Positions 43,118 to 57,271 of a stretch of DNA of 64,000 nucleotides are shown here, piece after piece. Source of the DNA: Ganoderma boninense. Its lineage: Eukaryota > Basidiomycota > Agaricomycetes > Polyporales > Polyporaceae. Within the stretch, counting starts at the first letter, position 1. Each line of letters begins with the position of its first letter. The position numbers and the translations under genes are program-made. A model generated the notes under the pieces. That model was given only the letters and a program-made list of their open reading frames with translations. It had not been told where the DNA came from and ran no database searches. The DNA lies in contig CM035304.1 in assembly GCA_002900995.3 (NCBI GenBank), forward strand, positions 913,498 through 977,497. Reading direction: 5' to 3'.

Positions 43118-46100
43118 GCCGGCATCATTCCTTGATTTCATCCATGTACAACTCGCCAGCCGTAGGCAGTCATGGAACGCGCAGGATGGAAGGATGCTCA
43201 TCTGGCATTGATTGTGGACGAAAGATCGCGTACCTTGAGCAACGCATCCGAGAGACTGGTGGGCTCGATGGCCAGGGGGGCCGGGCAGCGGCGCACCGCT
43301 GACTAAAGGGTGTGTCGTTCTTCGGATCTCACTGCCTGGCTATTCCACTCGTTTACACAATCTGCGATTCCCAGGCGTACGGTCACATTACCTCCAGCCT
43401 ACTTGGACAGGGTTTCTTCTGCATTGTGTGGACGAACACAACAAGTTGGATCCCAATCCGCGGTCGAGGGCGAGCATGAGCATCCGTCCGAAGCCACCCG
43501 TCTTCTCTCGAGGCGGACCGCCGCACCCGCCAAACCTAGTCGGTGTTCCACTCTTCGCCCCCCGATCTCGCGCGCGCGCGCACCACCACCACACCCATTG
43601 CCACCCCGCGGCGACCCGCAGAGAGCCGCAGAGCCGCAGAATCTCGTGCGTACGTACAGTACGGCAGGCCTGCCTCCTGCCCCTTTGCACTCCGGCGGCA
43701 TTGGCTCTTCTCTCGCCTTTCCCCTTGCCGCCCCTCCCACTTCTTCCGCCGTTTCCACGAGCCTGGCATGGGACCCCCCGGTATGTCTTCATTGCGCTCG
43801 CCCCGAAGCGCGAAGCGAGCCACGCGAAGGCCGCGAATCCGCGAACACACCGCGCGAACGCACCCCACCGCGCGGCAGCAGCACCTCGCACAGGTCCCGC
43901 GCGCCGCGCCAGCGCAGACCAAGACCAACATTCCGAATCCGTCGCCTCGCGGCTGCCAGCTCGCAAGGCCCCGATCGCGCCGCCCGAGCACTAGTGCGCG
44001 AGCGCGTGAACGCGCGAACGCTTCCTCGCAGGCGACCCGAGCCGACGACGTGCGCGTATCCGTACGGACGCTCGAACGCTCGAACGCGCGAACGCACCCA
44101 TGAGAAAGCGAAAGCGCAGCCGTGCGCGCGCGCGCGGGCCCAGAAGGAGCCCGCGGAGATGGCGAGAAGGTGGACGCGAGCGCGGGCGCATCCGCGCCAC
44201 GGCTCGACTCGGTGCTCGGAAGCGCACGTCGTCTCGTTTCTCGTCCAGTGAGTGCCAGTACGTACTAGCCGCAGTGGCTTCTGTAGGTCTGTACGGTAGC
44301 TCGCTGGCTGGTTGGCTGGTGCGCCCGCACTCCCGACGACGTCTCCGCCGATTTACCGCAACGCCTGCCGGAACTGGTGCGCACTCTCGTAAGCGCAGCC
44401 GCAGCCGCAAGCGTTTGGCGGCTTTGCCTTCGCGTTCCCCTCCCGCTCGTTTCTCGTTTCTCGTCTGGCTGTCGTTGGCTGCGTCTCCCTTAGCGTTTGC
44501 GTTTGCGGCCGCGCGTGCGCCAATGACGCGCCGCGAGCGGCGGTGTCAATGGCAATGGTGCCGGCGGGCCCAGAGCCTGCAGGGGGAAGGGGGGGGGGTG
44601 CTTCCGAGAACTCTAATTGCGCGTGATGGCGCGAAGCGGGCGAGCCGGCGGGAGGGGGCAGGGCTCCATATCGGGCGGGGGCATGCTTCGGCTGCGCGGC
44701 CGTTCGAGAAAGCCCACCGCCCTGGGCAGTTGCCAGTGGGAGGTGGGTTCGAGGTTCGAGACGTCGAAGACGAAGGGCGCGAGGTCTTCGACGCGCCCCG
44801 GTTCAGAGTGCAATATGCCCGCATCGGTGCGGACTTACGGCACGCCCTCCCCGCCCGGGAGCACGGTGGAGGCGCACCGCGGTGGCCATTGGCTTGCGCG
44901 AGGGGCCGAAGGCTGAAGTTTGTTTTCGTGTGGGTAATAGGCTCGACACGAAGGGGCTGCAGATGATTCCCGTGCGGCGGACTGCACGCGCGTGGGGGGT
45001 TCTTGCTTCACGCTCCTGGGACGAATAACATAACTTGCTGCCGCGGGTGGGCCCCGGTGTCTGGAATGGAGGCCAGCGATACGGGTGCGGGCACCGTCTG
45101 GTGTGTCGAATACCCCGAAATAGCGACTCAAGTCGCCGTATGTATTGAGCCGGACGAATGTTATCTCGAGCGTGTGTGTGTGTGTTCTCTGGACAAGGGC
45201 TTAGGCATCGAAATCAGTGTATTCGGACTGCAGCCGTGCACCACCCAACCAAGATCGTCGGCACCACATTCACCCTGCGCACGGCTGCAGATCAAGAAAA
45301 TTAACCGATCGTGATGCTCTGCAGGGCACCCCCCCCCATGCTCACCGGACGCCTGAGGCTCCGAGGATATCAGGACGCGCCTGTCCCGCAAACTCTGCGA
45401 TCAACGAGCGGTAGCAGTCGGGACGATCGCACCTCGAAGCCCCATATGAGCCTTCGCTGTAGAAATCGCCAGGTAGAGGCCACGGCAGCGGAAGCACACC
45501 GGTGCGTTGATGACGCCGGCACAAGCCAAGAAGGCCGACGAGCAGGAACTGTCACCGACCCGTGCCAATGCGACGAAGGGGGGGCGTAACCGTAGCTACC
45601 GTCGATAGAATTCCACCTGCTCGCCCCTACTACGCACGTCGACCTCCCTCCCATCGCAGACAGGACAGCCCGGATAAAATCGAAATCGAAACCGAGACGC
45701 ACGGCGGGGACCGCATGCGAGGGGCCTCTAAACCCGACGCTCGGCGCAGCGACGTCATGGGCATTCGCCGCACGCACCGAAGCGAGAGTCTGGCACCGGA
45801 GGGCCCGCATCGCCAAGGCACTGCGCCCGCGCGCTCTGAACCCCACTCGGGCTCTCAGATTGCGGGCGGGCGGGCGCCGTGTGGACCACGGTGTTCCTGT
45901 TCCCCGCTTGCCGTCCTCAGCTAGATATCACGCTATCTGGGGAGGGGCAGAAGGGGCGGGCGGGGGCTCCATTCCTGGCCGAATGTCGGAGAAGGCGAAG
46001 GAGGAGGCGCAGGCGAAGTAGAAAGAACCTGGCGAAGGCGAAGGGGGGATGCAAGAACCCGATTACGGTGCGAGCAATCGCTTTCGATGACGCGTCCGGG

Positions 46101-48830
46101 ACCACGGCGTGGGACTGCGGGTGGAGATACCAGAGGGCGTGTGCGGCCGCGATGGTCGACAGCCATAAGTTGGTCAGAGCAGAGACATAGGTGAAGCGGA
46201 CGGAGACACGGGGAGAAGCGACGAGTAGCGGCACGGCACGGACGATTGGGTCGGCGGGGCGGTGCATCAGGGGGGAAGAGGAAGAGGACACGGTGGGGCC
46301 CGCGTCTGCCGTCCCATGTCCCAGGTCATTGTCATTGCCTGCGCGGTACTCAGTATTCGGCGACGACGCGGGGAGGGGGCCTCGGGACGGTGTGCAGAGT
46401 TCTGACTGGGGACGGCCGCCCGTCCTAACCTGGGCACCACGCTACCCATCGCCCACCGCCGCATCGCGGGAGCGCGCTGGGGCGCTGGGTGGGGACGCCT
46501 TGACGGGTTTGACGTCGGGCACGCTTGGAAGCTGGGCGCCAGCGAGCACTCCGAGCCGCCCGGGAACCGCTTAGGCGAGGAAGGCAGGGTGCTCGGTAAG
46601 GCTATTGTCGGTAACCGGAATGCGTGCTTAATGAACGAAGGAGGATTCGGAATGCGGGAGGCTGCCGCATCACGGTGGGGAGCGCGTAGCGAGGGTCGGG
46701 GAATCGACACGTCCGAGAAGCCAGTGAACCGATCGAAAGCCCCGGTCCTGGGAGGGCGAAGTTTGGAGTGAGGGGGTAACTGGGGCGATAGAGAGTCCAT
46801 GCCAGCCGGGACTGCGCAGAATGCGGTTCGGAAGCAGGAACGTCGAAGATTTCATTTGGGTAAGGGAGAAGAATGGATTGCGGCCCTCTGGAGCTCCAAT
46901 AGCGTTACTCTCGTGCGTTTTGTAACGGGGAATAGACTGCGATATGATTCACGTACTTAGAAAGGGAGCATCCGTTCCACGAGGTTTCCTTGCTCGCGAA
47001 AATGTTCTAATGGCAGCCGCCCAGCCGTTCCCATTGACATTGGCACTTGTCGAGGTGCGGCATCGTGCGGGAGAAGAACATCACCGCCTGATTGAAAATA
47101 AAGTCAGTCCATCAGAACACATACAGATTTGGAGACAGGTTGTAGCGTACCATACTCCTTGACACAGAATCGGTACCAGCGTCTGGCTTCCGACACGTAA
47201 ACCCCAGTCAAGTCAATAGCGAGGTTGACATGTGATGGGAGGACAAGTGCTTATTCCTCGGCAGCGATGACATTGTTTCAATCTGGAAGAAGGGAATCGT
47301 CAGCGGAGAAGCCTCTGCCGTAACTCAAGACAAGAAAACTCTCCTTCAGGACCCATACTGTTTGGCTTCAGCCGAATCAGATGATCTTCCCTACGCTAAG
47401 TATCCCAATCGCGGTAAAGACGAGCCGTCCAAGAGTCCGTGCGAGGACGTAACTTCTATGCGATGCAAGATCGGCTGCGCATCAGCTCTACGGTCACGAA
47501 ACGACCTAAGTCGCTCAGCGCCATGGGAAAGACACGACGTTAGACATGGTCAGCTGCTTCCTTGCTCACCGACAGCAGAGGTGGTAGCGATTTCGGCCGT
47601 GAGGACGTTCCGAAGCCTACCGAACTACTTGTCATCTCGTCAGCGAATAAATGGCTGCGAACTCTGATATGGGGTCCAAAAAATATTCACAATCATCTAC
47701 AACCATACCGCACCGTGCACAGGCCGTGGTCGTCGCCGTAGAACCGAAGCCGACAACGGCGCCAGAACCACAATTTTCGGAAGTACTTGGCCTGAAGTAG
47801 GAGGTCGGCAATGTTCTCGATCCGGAGCGGCCATGGGGTTGCAGTACATGTGCACCACGCTGCTCCCGCGAGGGGGATCCCGATATGCGCGGACTCGTTG
47901 TTGCCGTCTGTCAGAGGTGCCTCAGCCGGGGGACCAAATTTTTACGTTGCGTTGCGAACGAGTCTTGCCAGCGGACGTTGCAGATTTCCCGGCGGCAGAG
48001 GGCACGAGCGGCTCGCAGGGGCAGGGCCCACGGAAGCGAAATTGTCGCGATTGATTGTCATTGAGTGAGCTGGCACGGCGGGTGCGGATTGGCTCTGGCG
48101 AGGTGTCTGTTGCCGAAGAATTAGTAAAACGAGGGAGAAGCATGTACGCGGCCCTACTCCAACTTACACGCGCAGGGCTCCGGCGACTTCAACAAACCCA
48201 AAAGCTGTGCTGCGAGACGCGTTCCGGCCTTCCTCGTGGAGGAATGTCTGGCCCCCTTTGGCGAGTCGCTTGTTACGTTTCGATCGCAGCCACGACACAG
48301 CTGGCGAGATCAGATTGGTCCTATAAATTATGCGAAGGGAGCGGGGTCAGTTCAACTTCAAGTGCGTAGCGCGAACGGGGAGCAAGGGCACAAATCAGAG
48401 AACAATTACAAGGCCCGCGGCCACTCTATCATGTCAGGCCTTTGACATTTACCCATGTTCCAAATCTGTTCACCCTGAGCATTGAGCGCTGAGCACCTCA
48501 CTTGAGACAATGTTCTGCGGGAGAGAGACGTACGACGTTGCGTAAGTACGTACTTGGCTGGACGCCCGACGGTGCGAAACGGGGGTTTGGCCGACGCTGG
48601 CGAGTGGCAGGCTGTCTCACTTCGGAGTCATGGCACATCAATATGTCAAATACACTCCCAGATCGTGCTTATCTTACGCCAGGACCTCAGGGAGGTTTGA
48701 CTGATGGGAGAACGCGCCGCCCTTCTCGAAACTTTGCCCGCCTCAGCGGGCATTAATGGATAGACTCGCAAGCCAGTCGGTGGCAGGTCCCATCAGCGGA
48801 GTGTGAAAGGGAGAGGACCTGCCATACCGA
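43118..48830. other. GC-rich spacer, no supported gene
   Basis: From 43.5 to 47 kb the sequence is very GC-rich with runs of CGCG and GAACGCG. Long frames in all phases (for example 43310-44251) have low-complexity Arg/Ala/Pro/Ser composition and are probably chance. From 47 to 48.8 kb composition returns to average; only short frames are seen. The minus-strand frame 45917-46291 has a hydrophobic stretch (LWLSTIAAAHALWYL) but no recognisable relatives. Confidence 0.35.
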
Positions 48831-48831
48831 C

Positions 48832-48914
48832 TGGGCAAACTCGCCGCCCTTTTGGCGGGGCGGCCCGTGGGAGAATGGACTTAGTGAAATCGAGCTTCTC
48901 TCTCCCTTGGAGAG
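48832..48914 (+). repeat. Inverted repeat, left arm
   Basis: TGGGCAAACTCGCCGCCCTT...CCTTGGAGAG pairs with the right arm at 49275-49355: about 83 bp with roughly eight mismatches and a small indel. Its inner part CCGCCCTTTTGGCGGG is itself a short hairpin. Confidence 0.85.
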
Positions 48915-49274
48915 CCCACCAGCGCACCGCTCCCCACTGCGTAGCCTACATAATTCTTGTGCCATGTGCTACGTATGGTTTGTCCATATATTTATCACGT
49001 ACACAATCTGCGCCAAATATTTGCATGCCCATTCCACGTATTGGCGTACTTCTGGGATCCGGGGTGCCCTCCATAGAGGCGCCGAACGGTATCAAGTGAG
49101 GCGCTTATTTGACCCAGCGAGCGAGCGTGGACCATTGAGCCTCCTCGGATCCACAGTTTAAAATCCCACTATGAATGATGGATATGAACGACGCATGGTG
49201 TAGAATGCGGGAAATGCAGTCTCATGTTCTGACTATGGGGGGGCGAGGAGGTGGTACCAGTGAGGGACCGGTTT
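48915..49274. other. Spacer of the inverted repeat
   Basis: About 360 bp without an open frame of note. With both arms it would make a non-coding foldback element of roughly 520 bp. Confidence 0.5.
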
Positions 49275-49355
49275 CTCTCCAAGGGGAGAACGCGCGATTT
49301 CACGAAGTCCATTTTCCCACGGGCCGCCCCGCCAAAAGGGCGACGAGTTTGCCCA
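49275..49355 (-). repeat. Inverted repeat, right arm
   Basis: Reverse complement of 48832-48914, about 90% identical. The two arms translate to the same peptide in opposite directions (GQTRRPFGGAARG), which comes from the DNA symmetry and does not indicate a gene. Confidence 0.85.
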
Positions 49356-52300
49356 GCCTGTTCGGTAACCCTCACAACGGAGTTTGAAATCCCATCACCG
49401 AACAGGATGGGGACGAGCCTAATTAATGGATGGTTCTCTGCAGTTCAGATGGCCAGGCGACGATTTCCAATATCTCACCTCGCACTCCCGCTTAGACTGC
49501 CCACGTCCAAGACAGCGCATGGATGAAAACGAACCGTCGATGTCGTCGGCGCGCAGCTGTGCCAAGGGAGCTTGAGATGAGGCAATGGTTCTTGGCACAA
49601 TTATGCTGCGGATATTATGGCGAATAAAGGACCTAAGAAGAAAGGATCTGAACTTACCTTGGAAAGACGTAAATGAATCAGGTTAAAGGCGGCGGGCAAG
49701 CCTTGTGCGGGAAAGTCGGGCGGAATGAGACTCGCCAGCCGACGCTACCCAGATTCATCGGCGCTCCGCCACGTGTTACGCAAACGCCCAAGAATGTTCG
49801 CCTGCACACGGTCTGTCAGTGCCATTTGCCATTGACGCACATCTGCCGCCGCCGCGAGCATCCGCCCAATGCAATGTGGTCAGCATATTCGACCCGCTGC
49901 GATACACCCAACGCTGAGGTTTCTGTTGGTGGCGAGTGCGACTTAACCATCTAGGCGGAGCAGTGCTGAGACACGTGGATACCAACTCGTGGACTGACAG
50001 GCGCCCGTGTCGGACCACGAAACGCCTCGCTACGCGCGGGGAGATCGAATCCCAACCTTCTCGCTCGCATCTGCACATCTTTGTCTGGGCTCGTCTAGCA
50101 CTCAATGACTGCCCGATAGTCGTGCCCCGATCCAGCGGCGTCCGCCGTCCTGGACCCACCAACCGACACCATTCGGACTTTGTTGCGGCACATCTTTTGT
50201 CCAACAACCACCACACAGGCCCCAAAACAGCTCTTGCATATCCTCCGGGGGAATCGCCCGCCCCGCCCGACTCGTAGCTGAGGCTTGCAAGTCCACCTTG
50301 ACGGAACACGCGAACTCCGTTCCGACGTCTAAGCTGCGTAGGCGCGAGATCATGGCCACCGCCCGACGCGAGCGATCGTGCCACAATCGTGGCACGGCGT
50401 TGGTCTCGCGATATGCTGCCCCGGCTCCACTCCGCCTACGTGGAATATCGATCAGCACCCGGTGTTTTAAGTAAGTATAGGCCTTTGGAGCGCATCCTGG
50501 GCTAAGTGCTAGCTGATTTCGCCTTTCAATCTGATACCCCAGGTTCCCACTGTTCACCGATCCCACTGGCAAGCTGTGGCCAATTTCATATCCGACAGAG
50601 CTGATCCCGTACAGCTCGGTCCGCACGAGCTCCGCCTCTCGACTAACGCCTGACAGCCTTGCGCTAAATGGAGTCCTTCGCTCAGCCTCGAGCATCCAGA
50701 CCACCATTCTGTGTGCAACAACTTGAATGGTAGTTCGAATGCACGTCTTACCTGTGGGTGGTTAAACTGCAGCTGACGTCAGTCCTACTCCATCCATGCA
50801 CGAACATTGCACGAATTGACACTCCCCTGCTTGCTTGATGGTCCCAGCGGGCTGTACGGTCCATGACACGACATGACGAGGAGCTCTGGTGGCATGGCGT
50901 CGCTTGTGCGCCCACGCGCGCACCGATGCCGATGGCGTGACAGCATGCTCGAACGGGACTTCTCGACGATCGCGCATGCCGATTCCTGTTACTGTTAGCC
51001 TCGCGGCGAGGCTATCCCGGCGGGTCAGTCCACCTTCCCGTTTCATCCTCCTCGCACGTTGCAGCCTATGGCTTACCGAGGACGTATCCTACTTGGCGCT
51101 ATAGTATTCGGGACTCGCAGCGCACGAGCTTACGAAACGCCTCATCGACGGTGTTAACAACCTCGCCTGCGATGACGTCCGTAGCTGACCTTCCGCCGGC
51201 ACTTCAGACGTAAACCCTCGCTAAAACCCAACCACGCTTTCAACGCGCCAAGCCCAAACCTCGAGTCGCACATTCACGAGGCCGGCCCTCACTCAAGGCC
51301 TCAACTTCAACCCTCAGGCTGCTCTTCTCCATTATCCGCAGCGTCCTGAGGCCCGATGGAGCGATCGCGAACCAAGCCGGACCACGCGATAGAAGATAAG
51401 TAGAGCTAATAAAACCACCAGAACTCGCGCACCAGAAACCGCACTATCGGCGCTATCGGCGCACGGCAGTGTTTCAACCTCGATATATCGCGCACGGGCG
51501 CTGCCGCAGTGCGGCGCCCCCCTCCCGCCCTCGCCCGCCCCTCGCCCGCGGTGTGCTCCCGGGTGATGCATGATGCATGATGGCTGGGGCCCTCTTACGG
51601 CACGCCCCAGAAGCTAAACGGCGGTTCTGCTCCACCCGCGCGCTCGTGTTGTTGCCCGTTGCCCCCGTTGCCCCCGTTTCCCGCTGCCCGCTGCCAGGGA
51701 GTGGGCTCCACGGGCTCCGTCGTTGTCGAGCCTCGAACGTCGTCGGATGACGCGCACGCCCCGCCCCACTGGGACCTCCGACAGCGGCGCACATCACATC
51801 TGACACTGACTCTGAGGGTCAACCTTCGCCCCTCGCGCATCACACGTCGCACGTCCGTCGGGGCTCGGTAATAGCATCGTACCCCCGCGAACGATGCTCC
51901 ACGGTGGCGGCCCGATTGGCCGCCCCCGCCGCGCGCAGGGTTGCACGGTCGCGCCGCATCTGCACCCGATCTGCGCGCCCGCCCTCGGACGCCGCCCGAC
52001 GCTCGCCGTCCGACGTCGCGACGCTCTACCCTCGCGCAACTCAAAGTGTATCCTAATCCGCTAGCCGCTAGCCGGGCATCTGCGTCTGGCGAGCGCGCGA
52101 GGGCGGACCCCCGGCCCTAGTGTGTGCGTGTGTGCGGGCCAGCGGAGCGCAGGGCTCGTACTACATATAAGTGCAGTTTGAGTTCCAATGCCGTGGTTCG
52201 AATACTGTAAGTGTAAGTATAGTGCTAGCCGCGAAGGCGCCTGCGCGATGTGTTGCGCGCAGATCGTGATATGTGATCGGGGCGTACGTGCGCCGTGGCA

Positions 52301-55300
52301 CTGGCTTGCCCCGGCATAGTAGTGGGTACGGTAAAATTCTAGCACCGTTCAGTACTTACGGTGTTGTCATCACCCTCGGGGCGCGATACATGTCCGGGCA
52401 CATATATACGCATCGCGGGTGCGGCGCGCCCAGCCCCATCGCTGTCATCTGTCCAACTCACGTACTTACTTGGTACGCTGAGAGCATGGGTGTATGTGTG
52501 GCGCAGGCAGCGACTCGGAATCCCGAGGGTCAGTGGTCAGCGAGCTTAAGTAACTGAAGTAGCTCCTGCGTTGACTCGCTCGCTCTCGAGGCTTGGTGTG
52601 TGTTTTTTTCGACGTACAGAGGCCTTCGCCGTCTGATGATATACACATACAACGCGGGTTCTACATTCGATTCAATATTAATATTGAATATTCCACGGGG
52701 CCGTTCGACGTGATAGCGTTTCTACAGCCATTCAACTATCAACTAGACACTCGCTGCGGCACCCTAGTTCGTGGTTCATACATCATCATCAGCTTCGAAT
52801 TCTGCGCATGCGCACGGCACCCCGAGGCCCCGAGTGCCTGGCTCCCGCCCCGCATTCATGTTGGACAGCTCGTTCGCCTGGAAAGCTCACAATGTCTTCG
52901 TCAATAATATTCCCCCAGACATGTTCCATCATGCTACCACTGGCACGCTCGACTGAGCGAGAGGGCTTCCGAGCCCGCTCGATGTCCCGAATCGATGTCT
53001 CGACGCTGCTTCAGTGCGGCGGGCTCGTCGCTCGCGTTGCGGGGATAGGCAGGCGGTCCGCGCCCGTCGCAGGACCCTGGTTCTCGCATGGGCACACGTA
53101 TGTAGCACGCAGGCCCCGCGAGATCGCGAGCCGCCCTGGCTGCTGGCGGTGGGAGGGGCGTACTTTCATGTCGCCGGGGGCACGACATATGACATACCAG
53201 TAACGGCATCTGAAAGAGCGCGCTTGTGCGCAATCCGGCGCTAGCGCTCATTGGCTGACCTGCGCCGTCCTGTTTGTCGTGGTCTTTGTCCTTGCCCACA
53301 TAGGCGCGGGCGAATGAGAATCGAAGCCCCGAGCCAGAGACACCACTAAAACTTCAGAGCCGACTGTCGCGATCAATAAGTATGTATTCGCGAATTCCAA
53401 ATCGCGGGACCCTCGCGCAAGGGGTGGGGTCGTTCCTGCAATAAATTTGTAAGTAGATAAAGGTGGTGCGCAGTGCAGTAGATGTGCCTCCGCGGGGCCT
53501 GAACTTTTACGAGAGAGGAGGATGGGTGGGTGACCCGTGTGTCTGAGTCTGACCGTTCTGATACAGGGCGCAGGACGTCGATTTGTTCGGCGTTGGTCGC
53601 GTCCACTGTCCACCTTCCCAAATGCACGGATATTAATGTCAAAAAACGAGATACCATCGACCGCGTCCGCATCTCCCGCACCGGCCATCGCGCCCTGCTG
53701 CCGCATCCAGCAAGGGCGCGCACCAGCCATGTGCGACAGCCAATCGGCAGGGCCCGGTTCCGGGGCCCGCGATTGGCTGGCGTACGGCGATCCTGGGAAC
53801 ATGACGTACGGGCCAGCCAATGAGAAACGAGCGAAATTGGGCCCGCGAATTCGTTTCGCCGTCGCACTTGCTTCCGCTTCGCCCCGAACCACCTCCGAAT
53901 ATCCTGTCGTATACTTATTTTCTCTCCTGGCATTTGCTGGCTGGCTGGCTGGAGACTGAGACTGGCGCTACACCTCCTCCCTCCGTGCATCAATACTAGC
54001 ATATATGCGCGAATAAATGCTCGCAAGCGACCCTACCGCAACGTTCGTCAACGCAGTGGTGCGATTGCATCTTTTTCTGTGCTGGAGTACGAGTTGGCGC
54101 ACGCGCATACGTAGGGAACCCACAGGTTAGCAGGTGCGTTAGCTCGACATGCGCTTCGTTTCTGTACGCATACCGTTAGCACCCTGCGCCCCGCCGTCCC
54201 GCCCCGAACCCCGTCTTACGGTCTTAGGCTCGTGCGAGCGGGCGCTGCGCAAGGAACTGTCCCCCCATCCATCTCCATTCACATGCCCCGCGATTTTAGC
54301 ATTCCTGTGCAGCTGGTGACCGGTGACTGGTCGCGCCAGCGCCTGCGACCGGCGAAACAGTCTTCGCAGGGGAGATCAGGCTGCAGATTGCGCGGAGACG
54401 GAGGCGGGGCCGTGTATCATAAAAATCTCGCAAGGGCCCCGCCCCGCACATCGCGAATCGCGATCGCCGTCTAGTCCTCCTTCCTGCGCCTCGCCCCTCG
54501 CCCCTCCTCAGATCCTGGCCTAGCGTCTCAATCTCTCCAGAGTCTCGAGTCTCGACCCCGTTCCCACTGCGGGCATCGCACTGAATGGGCGAGCTGCTTG
54601 CGCCGCGAGCGCATATACGCGTAACGGGCACTGCGCTCGGGGCTTCGAAAACCTTATTCGTGTCCGGCAGAAGGGGAGTTATGCAAGATGTGGGAAGGAC
54701 GTCCGAGGCGGGCTCTCGAGGAGTGTTCGTTCATTGAGTGGCCGTCGGGCGTGGCGGCCGCCGTGTGTGTACGACAATTATGCGGTCAATGTGGATTGGG
54801 CGGGGGGTGGGGGTTCCCCATCCGAAGGTGGAGAGGATGGATGCCTATACGGTGCATATGAATGAAGTATGAATACACTACTGTATGTGTGGGCGCTGTA
54901 TGTGCGGACGACGACCGGCAGCCGGCTCTGCGTCTGGCTTCCGTCAGGCCAGTTTACTTGCCGGGCGCGGCGCACTCAGATCTTCTAATAGAGCACCCAC
55001 CCACCGTCCTCGACCGTCCCATGTTTTCGACGTTCCGCTGGGGATCCTCGTCTGGGGCCCGGATCAGTGGGGATAGAACCCGGCGGACGCGCGTTCGAGG
55101 AATTCTGTGGAAGATGGCGTTGATGCCCGCCCCGCAGACGGGACGGGGCTCTCGAGCCTCGAGCCCCGAGATGGAATGGTGCCCCGGGTACCAGGTAACG
55201 GGAGTTGTGGAGTGGTATGCGGCAGCGTACGTAGCAAAGACGTTTCGGAGGGCGACGTTGTGCCACCACGCTGCTCACCTGATATAGGCGTCCTAGGTCC

Positions 55301-57270
55301 TCACGCCCTCCGCCTGGTAGGCCGCATCCCATGCTTGGTAATTCGCACCTCGTCAGCTGGTCGTCAGAGCCCATGAAAGTTCGCCTTCGCGATGGCAGTA
55401 AGTCAGGGCTTACACTCCTCACCTCGTGGGGTCCCGAACTCAAAACCTTGCGGACGCGGATCGCGAGCACAGGCATGTTGCAAGCTGTGCGCCAAGTCCC
55501 GTTGTGCGTTTTGAGGCCGGGCTTTGCTCGCGAGGCAGGCGGGAGACCTGATGCGGTGGTGCGAGGGCGGGGGTGTGACCTCGAGGGCTGTCGTTGGTTC
55601 CTCCGACTCTCGGCAGACCGTGTCGGGTGCTCCTGGACTCGAAGGAGATCGACCTGCTGCTCTGGGCTGCGTTCCCGGACATAGACCGCGAGGAGCAGGC
55701 CAACGTGTATACCCGACGCTGGCGGCGGCGGCGCCAGAGAGCTTTAGCGAGACGAGGAGGGGCGCGCGTGGGGCTCCTTGGCTGGCAAAGGACGAGCAGC
55801 GAATCGCTGGAGGAGCAAATCGGGCGTGGGGGATCTGGGGCAGGCGTGGACGATCTTGGAGGGCCGCTGTACGAATCTGGACAGCAGCTGTTTAGATTTT
55901 GGGGACGACGTAGGCGGAGTGCCAGTGGCAGCGGCGGGGCGGGATCGCCATCAGACGGACGCGTGCGACTCTGGCCCACGGGTGCGGGCACGAGCTAGCG
56001 AATCCGAGGAGCACGACGCGAGCGGACCCCAGGCAGGCAGAGAGAGGGCTGCCGGCGCCTTGGCGTGGCACTGGCAGGCAGATTGCTTCGTGGGGCTGGG
56101 GCCCCGTTCTGGTTGCGCATTGCCAGCGGGAAGGTGATTGCGGCGATGACGGTGTGCGGGCGCTTCCGAGGAGTGCGTTCCGTTCGCGATGCCTCGCTCG
56201 CGGCCGGGCTCTGTCGCAGGGCGAAGCTTCGGAAGCGTCGACGTGCGCGTGGGCACGGGCGTTTGCCCTCGAGTCGCCGACTCGGACGAGTGCCCCTCCT
56301 ACTGCTTCGTGCTCGCGCCGTCCGCCCGGCGACCTGTAACGCGGGGGCGGGAAGGCGCGCAGGAGGGCGGCTGGTGTGGGCCATGGGATTAGGTAACGCT
56401 GCGGGATCGTCGACGGAGGCGGTTTTCGACGGAGCGCACTCGCGTCGCTCGCATGTTGCCTCCGACGAGCGCAAGGACCGCCACTCGGTAAAGTGTCAAA
56501 GACTCGAGTACGTGCTTATTCACCACTCACCACGGTCAGCATTTGATTGCAGGTCGCGAGATGGGTCGAGATAGCCGCGAGCGGGGTCGTGGGGACCGCA
56601 CGGCAGAGATTCGCATTCTGGTCGCACTTGGCAAGTGGGAGCCCGGTTGCTTCGCACCTATTCGCATTCGCGGTGGAAATTGGCACCCGGGTCGGATTCG
56701 GAAATTCGCCGTAGAAGGACGACTTGGAATTCGGCAATTCTCCGTGAGTGGGACGTGGACTCGTTCCTATTCGCGTCCCGGAACGCGGCCTGCACTTCTG
56801 CTCGGAGGCCCCGCCGTGTTGAGCGAGCGCACTTCCCGTGCGCGGTTGGCCGGGCGGGAACAGCGCGCAGCGGGCGGGCGTAGGGCGGGGGCAGCGGACG
56901 CAGGGAGGGAGTGGTCCGCGGCGGGAGCACTCTGGCAAAGGCAGCTGGTGGCTGAGAGTCGCTGTGTGTGGGCATGGGCTGTGGGAGAGCTGGGTCTGGA
57001 GCCGGGAGAGCGGGCGACTGGGCTGTGGCTCAGATTCGGGTTCGCGGGGGTTGCCGGCTCGAGCGATATTCCTTTCGAGCGTGCTTCTAGCGGGCGCCTG
57101 TGGGGATAAGAGCGACCCTGTAATTAGACCTATCCGAAACTCTGGCTCTCGTCTCGCTCCGGAGATCTTGGATCGCGCACGCGCCTATCTCGCACGACCC
57201 GGCGCCTGCGCGAATCATACTGTCCTATACCGTCCCGCCGCCACTCGTACTTCCCCCAAGTCCATATACC
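49356..57270. other. Long spacer upstream of the TEA factor gene, no supported gene
   Basis: From about 51.3 kb on it is GC-rich with many short inverted motifs. A perfect 20-bp AT palindrome lies at 52670-52689. Open frames up to about 200 codons (49776-50384 minus, 53248-53892 minus, 55440-55991 minus, 56543-57109 plus) overlap on both strands and have no motif. The final kilobases may be promoter and leader of the gene at 57377. Confidence 0.35.
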
Positions 57271-57271
57271 C

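Noticed and set aside
43310..44251. 313-codon plus-strand frame
   Set aside because: Very GC-rich, low-complexity Arg/Ala/Pro/Ser product, with equally long frames in other phases and on the other strand; no domain or splice support.
48803..49375. Similar peptides encoded on opposite strands as two copies of a gene
   Set aside because: The similarity comes from the inverted DNA repeat; neither frame has gene structure.
49776..50384. 202-codon minus-strand frame
   Set aside because: No recognisable motif, no promoter or splice context, overlapping frames on the other strand.
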